From the NCBI RefSeq assembly GCF_900324485.2, contig NC_046638.1, positions 3,824,173-3,888,172 of the forward strand: a DNA stretch of 64,000 nt, in the 5' to 3' direction. Below the pieces are notes generated by a model. The model saw only the letters and a program-made list of their open reading frames with translations. It made no database searches and was not told where the DNA came from. The first letter of the stretch is position 1; the number at the start of each line of letters is the position of its first letter. The stretch comes from Mastacembelus armatus (lineage: Eukaryota > Chordata > Actinopteri > Synbranchiformes > Mastacembelidae). The position numbers were made by a program, and so were the translations under genes. Shown piece after piece: positions 57,201-64,000 of the stretch.

Positions 57201-60001
57201 TTTGTGGAATTAAAATGTTTTTGTCAACAAAAAAAGTTTTAATTTACTTGCCTCTTTGCACATGGATGAAGTGAATTAACACATTTAGACAGTGTTTTGA
57301 CATGAAAGACAGATTTTTATTAAAATCGCTAATAGCACTGTTAGCTTTTCCAGGACTTTGTTTCTTTCTTCTTTTAATTATTCTTCTGATGTTTTACTGT
57401 TACTATGTTCTAAACAATCTGCGACCCCACACAGTTCCCTGTGTGGAAGACCAACCAAACCCTAAAGTGGGAGGGAGTTTGGAGAGAGCTGGGTTGTTTG
57501 GCTCGCACTGCTTCGTTTGCAATCCGGGAGGAGAGTGGCCATTCCCTCAAGTCCTCACTTTCGGTATTTGTCTCTTATTTTACACTGAAATTTTACTCTG
57601 GGCTTTGAAATAGCTGTGGAGTTTCACACACTCCTCTGTCAGGGAATTCATGACAAAGCTTTTTTTTTTTGCACCACAAACTACAGTAATAAATGGTGGG
57701 TGTTATTTATGTTAAATGGTGGCAGAGATCTTAATATCCAGTTAGCCACTGTAGTAATAAGTCAGTATTTAACAGCAGTTGTGTAAACTGTGCTATTTTA
57801 TTTGTAGCATGCCATGGTCATTGACACCAGAAACTCCTCCATCCTTCCCAAGAAAGGTGGTCTGTTGAAGATCCATCAGGTTTGTTATTCACTACTAAGT
57901 CAAAGCTGTTTGACATTCTATATAAAATACTGTAACTGATTTTGTACACCAGCTTGATGTCTCATGTTGTGGTTGTGTAGGAACTTGCTGGTTACACCGG
58001 GGGGGATGCTAGTTTCCTGAAGGAAGACTTTGAAATCCAGCTCAACAAAACACTTTTCTGGGACTCAGTGAGATTCTACATTTTATATTTCTGCAGTTTA
58101 ATAAATTATTCTTTTACAAGTCACTTCTTGTCTCGTTAGCAGAAAGATTAACTAAATGACCACCAGACTAACATCCAGAAACCTTTAGTTTAGTTTAGTT
58201 TAGTTAGTAGTTGGCAGTCAATTCTTTTTACAAAGCAAAAACTTGACATACTTCTTTAGTTTTTTTGTTGTTTCTGTCATTAGTCATCTCTTTGATTTTC
58301 TCCTCCAGGTCCTTTCTGCCTCATTGTGGGGCGGGTTGCTCCTACCCATTGGAGACAAGCAAACAAGCATAGCAGACAGGTACAGAAATACAGTAGACCA
58401 GCCTATCACCATTATCAACTAAACTATGAGATTTCTGTCTGACATTGCTGCTGATACTGCTGTCCATGTTGGTATCATCAGGTCAGTCTACAATAATGAA
58501 CTTTCAGTTGTTTATAGAACATCAGCATGTCCTTGTGCGTTTCACCTCACACTTTATTTTTGCCTCATGGCCACTCTCGAGCTCTTCTGTGCCTCTGGGG
58601 AAGATGCACCTGATAGTTTAAAAACCTCTGAATCAGTGTAGCCAAAAACTAAATTAAATTGAAAAACTAGTTGTAATGTTTTAATGAATTCACACAAAAC
58701 TCCTGACTGCGTTATGTATTGTATGTTTTGTGTGTCTTTGTTGACCTCCTAGGTTCTATCTAGGCGGCCCCACTAGTATCAGGGGATTCAGTATGTACAG
58801 TATGGGGCCCCAGAGTGAAGGTGAGACATTAACTTGGCTCAGCTGCTTGGTTAACAGACTGCAGTTTGATGGTTAATTGAAAGGTTGTGTGCTGATATTA
58901 CTGGCATGACAGGTGACTACCTGGGGGGGGAGGCCTACTGGGCTGGGGGCCTTCACCTCTACACCCCTCTACCATTCAGACCAGGCAAGGGGGGCTTTGG
59001 TGACCTCTTCAGAACACACTTCTTCCTCAATGCCGGAAACCTTTGTAACCTTAACTATGGTAAGTAGTTGGAAACATAATGGGCACTGATGTAATGATGG
59101 TTAAAGGTTCATGTTTGATGGAACAAACCTTGATATTTTGACTGAATTTAGCAGCACTGGTTCATTTTAAATGTGTTACCTTTCATTTACCTAATTCAGG
59201 CTAGAAAGCTGAATTTGCTTAATTTGGGCAAAGCAGAGCCAAAATTATTTCAACAAGATTTTGCAGCAGTATTCTGTGTGGCCTGAGTTCTGTGTTTGTT
59301 TTTACCCAGGTGAGGGACCACAAGCTCATCTGAAAAAACTGGCAGAATGCATCCGCTGGTCCTATGGACTGGGCATAGTGCTGCGTTTGGGGAACATTGC
59401 AAGGCTGGAGCTGAATTACTGCATTCCTATGGGAGTCCAAAGTGGAGACAGGTTGGACAGGTTATATTAGCTACAGTAGCTATGATGGTCTTTGAATCTG
59501 TACCCTTAGTTTTCCTTTAACGTGTAGTGTAACTAGTGTAAACAGTAACTCACCCATTTATTTGCAAGTGTTAAATACACTCAAGAACCTATCAGGATAA
59601 ATACAGTAAATACTAAGCAATGCCAAAAACTTGATCTATTAAAGTTTGGGAAGTTTATCCATCCATCCATTATCTGTACCTACTTATTCCTGATTAGGGT
59701 CACAGGGATCTGCTGGAGCCTCTCCCAGCTCTCTTTGCATGAAAGGCAGGGGTACATTGGGAAGTTTATAATCAGGCAATAAACAAAAGCATTTTCTCTA
59801 CAATTATTTAGCCATTTGTGATGACATTACACATAACAAATAGGAATGGTACTGTTGAGAGACCCGTGTTCTATGTTTAGTGTTTTTAGTGTTCTCTGGA
59901 ATCAGTCCTGAGCCTTGTTTAGATTTGATAATGATTTTAGCTACTCTGTTTGCAGGATATGTGATGGGGTCCAGTTTGGGGCAGGAATCAGATTCCTGTG
60001 A
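54235..60001 (+). CDS. samm50: Sorting and assembly machinery component 50
   Basis: Omp85/BamA-family barrel of the mitochondrial outer membrane; core of the SAM complex that inserts beta-barrel proteins and contacts MICOS. Exons: 54235-54255, 55394-55504, 55634-55735, 55836-55923, 56097-56203, 56649-56779, 57079-57166, 57435-57563, 57808-57879, 57981-58067, 58309-58379, 58753-58820, 58913-59059, 59310-59451, 59956-60001; 1410 nt, 469 residues, the human length. The POTRA domain is about residues 40-125 ([18 protein letters not shown]). The barrel includes [11 protein letters not shown], the conserved IRGF lock motif. The C-terminal strand [10 protein letters not shown] is a beta-signal. All phases agree. 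Confidence 0.97.
54478..54512. repeat. Short tandem duplication in samm50 intron 1
   Basis: The 17-bp unit CCTGTGTTTACTGCACC occurs twice in tandem. Confidence 0.8.
56226..56516 (+). mobile_element. tRNA-derived SINE in samm50 intron 5
   Basis: A tRNA-like head (GTGGCCTAATG..., with a B-box-like GGTTTGAGTCTC) is followed by the conserved fish-SINE body CCTTGAGCAAGGCACCGGAC and GTTGCTCCCCGGGCGC, then GT-rich repeats and GGGTTAAATTCCGAG. Orientation is +. Ends are approximate; no clear target duplication seen. Confidence 0.8.
59659..59758 (-). mobile_element. Rex3/RTE-like LINE 3' tail in samm50 intron 14
   Basis: Same tail family as in the oxygenase array but an independent insertion: (CCAT)n start and the GGATCTGCTGGAGCC core, with its own 11-bp target duplication GGGAAGTTTAT at 59648-59658 and 59759-59769. 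Confidence 0.8.
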
Positions 60002-60777
60002 AACCGTACTTCTTGGATCTGGAGCATCCTTGTGTTTCAACATGAATTTGCTTGTACAGAATTGTTGGAACTAATTAGTTTAATAAAAGCGTTTGCACTG
60101 ACTTTCTGTTTTGATATTTTCTTTGTGTCCACTATCAGGGGTCAGATACACTCCCAGAGTTTATTGAGAGCAAGTTACTTACATACATCATATCATGTTA
60201 GGATGAAGAAATGTGTATCTTGTAAAACCCAGCCTCTTAAGAGATGGACAAATTTGTCTTTCAAGCTGTATCAATAGAAATGCACATAGGAAGAGTGGTG
60301 CTATTTTAAAGCTTATAATGGTCACAACACACACTCGTTTGATATTTTTCTGAACTTTTACAGAAATAATAATTGAAAAACTTAATTTTTAAAGCATTTT
60401 TATTTTACCGCCCAATACCTTTGAGCACTAGATGCAATACCAGTTTGAAAAAAAAAAAGAATGGGCTGTTTTGCTGCGCACCAGTTCTGCACACACTAGT
60501 GTCACGTGTGTTGTGACTGTCGACCCGATTCGCCAAATTTGCGCATGCGCAGTATTCATGGTTCCGTAGCCTCCACGCTACATTGCAGGAACACTGGTCG
60601 TTCATTCACGAGCTTCTAGAAATTTCACATTCCCGTCCCTTTTCTGCAGAACATATTTCCCGATTATAAGTCGTCGTTTTAGCCGTAGTCGTCTTCTAAC
60701 GGAGCAAAAACGACCCGAGAGGGTTTTTCTTCTTGCTTTTATCGGCGGTCTGATCTGTGAGCTGCTGGCGCACGCTG
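60002..60777. promoter_or_regulatory. samm50 3' UTR and api5 promoter
   Basis: A possible samm50 polyadenylation signal AATAAA is at about 60081-60086. The 200 bp before the api5 start are richer in CG dinucleotides and lack a TATA box, typical of a housekeeping promoter. Confidence 0.45.
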
Positions 60778-63695
60778 ATGGCGGTCACTATCGAGGATCT
60801 CTATCGTAATTACGGGATCCTTGCTGATGCTAAGGACAACCTCAGCCAGGTAAATAAAAGCTCGTCTGCTCATCAGTAAACAATGTTGAAACAAGAGCTT
60901 TGTTGCTTTGGCACAGGACCTTGTTTTACTCGCACCGCTGATAACTTTGGAGAGTTAAGTTACGTAACATTGTTGTGTGGTTGCTAGGCTAGCTAGCTAG
61001 CTAGCTTCTGATAATGATAATTTTCGCCTTTACATGCTGACTGCGTGCGTTTATTGTACACACGTTTTTTAAAAGTAAATTCTATTGATTCTGAAATTCG
61101 AAGAGACTCCAAAAATACCGCGGTTTTATTCAAATTCACCGCGGTTCTTTGCATTCATTGTTTCCTGTTATCAACTCCAGTTTGTGGCTCTCGCATTTAC
61201 GTATATTTCAATATCAGATATACAAGGTATCTGTGAAAATCACAGAAGGTCGTTGAAAAATACTTGTGTGCAGATTATTTGTTTTGTTTCTCCGGGTAAT
61301 GATATATTTGTTATATTTCATGATAACAGAATCCTAAATAGACTTTCTCTGTTGTCGTTTGCAGTTTCCTGTAATAAATGAATGAAGGGCTTTAAATGTT
61401 AACTGGGAAACGTTGCATTGCATTTCTGTAACATTAGTGGCCTCACAGGAGTGTAAAATCAATGCAGCAGAGCCTGAGGTATTAGACATGACCCTGTAGT
61501 GGGTCGGGTGTCAGAAAATTTGTAATCCTACATTGCCCACAATGCAACATCATTCTTGTTACAGGCCCGGCTTCTGTGGTAAATGCCTGCTATTCTCTCC
61601 CTACGTCTATAAAGCAGGTTTTCTATTCTTAGTGTCTGGTCTCACGAGCAAAATAGTGATCACCCTGGGGGTGCCATCTGTGATTCTCAGACTTAAGAAA
61701 GTTCCCTTCAGAACCACAGGACCTCATCCAGTTGTTTTCACAATCTGAGGAATACTCTCCATAATTTCTAAACTGAGTTTTGTCTGTAAAGAGTGTGTAG
61801 CACCTTTTGGATGCATTGATAAATCGAGTGATCGTACACCAATGCAGTGTATCCCCAATCCAGTTACCCTAAGGTACCCAGCTGAGCAGCAATAACTGTT
61901 AGCAGAGGTGCTTGGCTGTATGCACCACTGTCTTATTAAGTGCTACAAGACATTGAGCTTTGGACCAAAGATACCTTTTGTCTAGAACTCATGCCATTTT
62001 AATAGTGCCATGCTGCTGTTATATGTTGTTGCATATGTTTACTGATAGACCCTTTATATTGAATTTGCAGCACAAGGATGCCTACCAAGTAATCTTAGAT
62101 GGTGTGAAGGGTGGCCCTAAGGAGAAGCGCCTGGCTGCACAGTTTATTCCAAAATTCTTCTCCAGCTTTCCAGAACTGGCTGATGCAGCTATCAATGCTC
62201 AACTTGATCTATGTGAAGATGAAGATGTTTCTGTGAGTATTAAAGGAGATTTTTAAAAGATAAAAATGCCCATTCTTCATGTTTGTAGGGTTATCTGGAG
62301 TTTCTTTTCTTGACTGAAGGTTTTTGCAATTTTCATTTTTACTTTATCCTAACTTCCTCTACGTTTGTGTGTACTTGCCTTTGTCCAGATTAGACGGCAG
62401 GCCATCAAGGAGCTCCCACGGTTTGCAACTGGCGAGAACATCCTCAGAGTTGCAGATATTCTCACTCAGCTTCTTCAGACAGGTATTTGATTGGGTTGGC
62501 TTTGAACATGAGGTTTGCAGCTGGTGATAAATTTCATTATTGATTAATCTTGTAATTATTTTCTTGCTAAATTAATAAATCATTTTGTGTCCATAATGTC
62601 AAAATAGTGAAAATGCTTCTTATAATTTCAAATGATCAAAGGTGTCATACCCAGTTTTTTTTTAAATTTGTACTACGGTTCAAAGTAAAGCAATTGTTTC
62701 ACACTGTAAATACAGCCATAGTATTTATTACTACAGTCTGTTTTTATCTGTATACTTCTCTGGTAAGTATAGTAGCTTCTCAGTTTGAGCAGCACATTGG
62801 CCTCTAGATTTTGATGTGATATTTATTTTATTTATTCTTTAATTTAGAGTCTTTTTTTGTGGTTTCAGATGATACAGCTGAGTTCAACCAAGTGAATGCA
62901 GCACTTCTTTCTATCTTCAAGACTGATGCTAAAGGTAAGTGCTGCTTTCCCCTGCTGAGAGAGAAATAATTCTCCTGTGTTCTGATTGTACTGTTTTGTC
63001 AGAGTGAGATTGTCTTATTGTGTATGTAATAATTTTTGCATCCCTAAATTTGGTTGAGGTTTACAGTCACATTAAGTTAATAATTATTCACTTGCACTAA
63101 GATAGTCCCGTCCCGTCTATTCTTGGTTTTTGTCCAGGTACTCTTGGAGGCCTTTTCTCTCAGATCCTGCAGGGAGAGGACATAGTGCGGGAACGGGCCA
63201 TTAAATTTCTGTCCACCAAACTGAAGACCCTTCCTGAAGATGTGATGACGAAAGAGGTGGAGGATTATGTCTTTGCAGAGACAAAGAAGGTTGGCATATA
63301 GTGTGGAATTGATTAGTGTCTTTGACCACTGCTGAGTGATCTTTTTCTGTGTCATTACATTAAACTACATCACACTGTAAATTGGGAAACATACACTTTG
63401 ATGTATCTGGTGGATGCCAGTCTTTATAAAAACAACCAAGACCAAATGTTGATGAGCGTTTCTTCGTCTCTCCCTGTTGCTTCTTCAGGTGTTGGAGGAT
63501 GTAACAGGGGAGGAGTTCGTGCTGTTGATGCGTGTAGTATCGGGCCTGCGGGTTCTGCAGACAGTGAGCGGGCGGCAGCAGCTGGTGGAGCTGGTGGTGG
63601 AGCAGGCTTTCCTGGAGCAGGCCCTCAACCCAGCCGATCCCGACACTGTTGACCGCCTGCTCCAGTGCACACGCCAGGCCTTGCCCTTGTTCTCT
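60778..63695 (+). CDS. api5: Apoptosis inhibitor 5, first six exons (3' end outside window)
   Basis: Nuclear anti-apoptotic HEAT/ARM-repeat scaffold known to bind Acinus and FGF2. Exons: 60778-60849, 62071-62232, 62389-62482, 62869-62934, 63138-63289, 63489-63695, each ending in a GT donor. The start MAVTIEDLYRNYGILADAKD and the segments GGPKEKRLAAQFIPKFFSSF and IRRQAIKELPRFATGENILR are highly conserved and identify the protein. The part seen covers about 250 residues of helical repeats; the leucine-zipper region and nuclear signal would be further 3'. No defects seen. Confidence 0.96.
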
Positions 63696-64000
63696 GTGAG
63701 TAAAAAAACAAACTTCACATCACATAATGTTTCAGCATATAATATAAGCTTCTGTTGTGTTGGTCTTTTGCTAAGTGAAATGTTGGTTTTAATTTACTTC
63801 TTTTTTTTTTTTTTTTTTTTCAATTTTTGACACTATAAAAATGCCAGACAGTAATGATGTCCTTGAATCACTTGTCAAAACATCCAATTTACTGTTACAT
63901 GAGACAAAATGACAGCACTCATTTACTTTTGAGAAGCCTAAATGATTAATCAATTGTCAAATAGCTGCTGATTAATTTGCTGTTAATCAACTAGTTTTTC
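63696..64000 (+). other. api5 intron 6, start
   Basis: Intronic sequence after the donor at 63696, with a poly-T tract at 63801-63820. The next exon is not in the window. Confidence 0.7.

Overview
The window is vertebrate nuclear DNA, almost certainly from a percomorph-type teleost. The genes are split into short exons with GT-AG introns, and the intergenic DNA carries fish repeats: a Tc1 transposon with 211-bp inverted repeats, Rex3-like LINE tails ending in (CCAT)n, a tRNA-derived SINE, and GT/AT microsatellites. All gene models below were built by hand from splice sites and reading frames. No database search was possible, so product names rest on recognised protein sequence.

Layout. (1) 88-2890, + strand: the 3' two thirds of nucleobindin-2 (nucb2). 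(2) About 3.7-28.9 kb: a tandem array of four copies (A-D) of a 312-residue 2-oxoglutarate/Fe(II) oxygenase of the isopenicillin-N-synthase-like class, all on the - strand. The array units are full of older repeat debris, and one Tc1 element inserted into unit 3 after it was duplicated. (3) 29.1-37.5 kb, + strand: two tandem patatin-like lipase genes of the PNPLA2/PNPLA3 type. The first is head to head with oxygenase D. (4) 38.6-48.9 kb, - strand: two tandem thymine DNA glycosylase genes (tdg) with diverged N-termini and diverged active-site neighbourhoods. (5) 50.2-50.8 kb, + strand: uqcc6 (brawnin), a complex III assembly microprotein. (6) 51.9-53.3 kb, + strand: efcab10. (7) 54.2-60.0 kb, + strand: samm50, the mitochondrial outer-membrane barrel-assembly factor, complete. 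(8) From 60.8 kb to the window edge, + strand: the first six exons of api5.

The region mixes two neighbourhoods that I recall from human: PNPLA3-SAMM50 and TDG-C12orf73/UQCC6. Three of the gene groups are local tandem duplications, so duplication is the dominant theme.

The best candidates for something undescribed are the oxygenase array, a plant/fungal-like enzyme class amplified in a vertebrate with sequence exchange between copies, and the two TDG paralogues, which differ from each other and from human TDG at residues next to the catalytic Asn. Also notable are a second PNPLA copy with an altered oxyanion loop and a 32-nt insertion that breaks the reading frame in the second EF-hand of nucb2.
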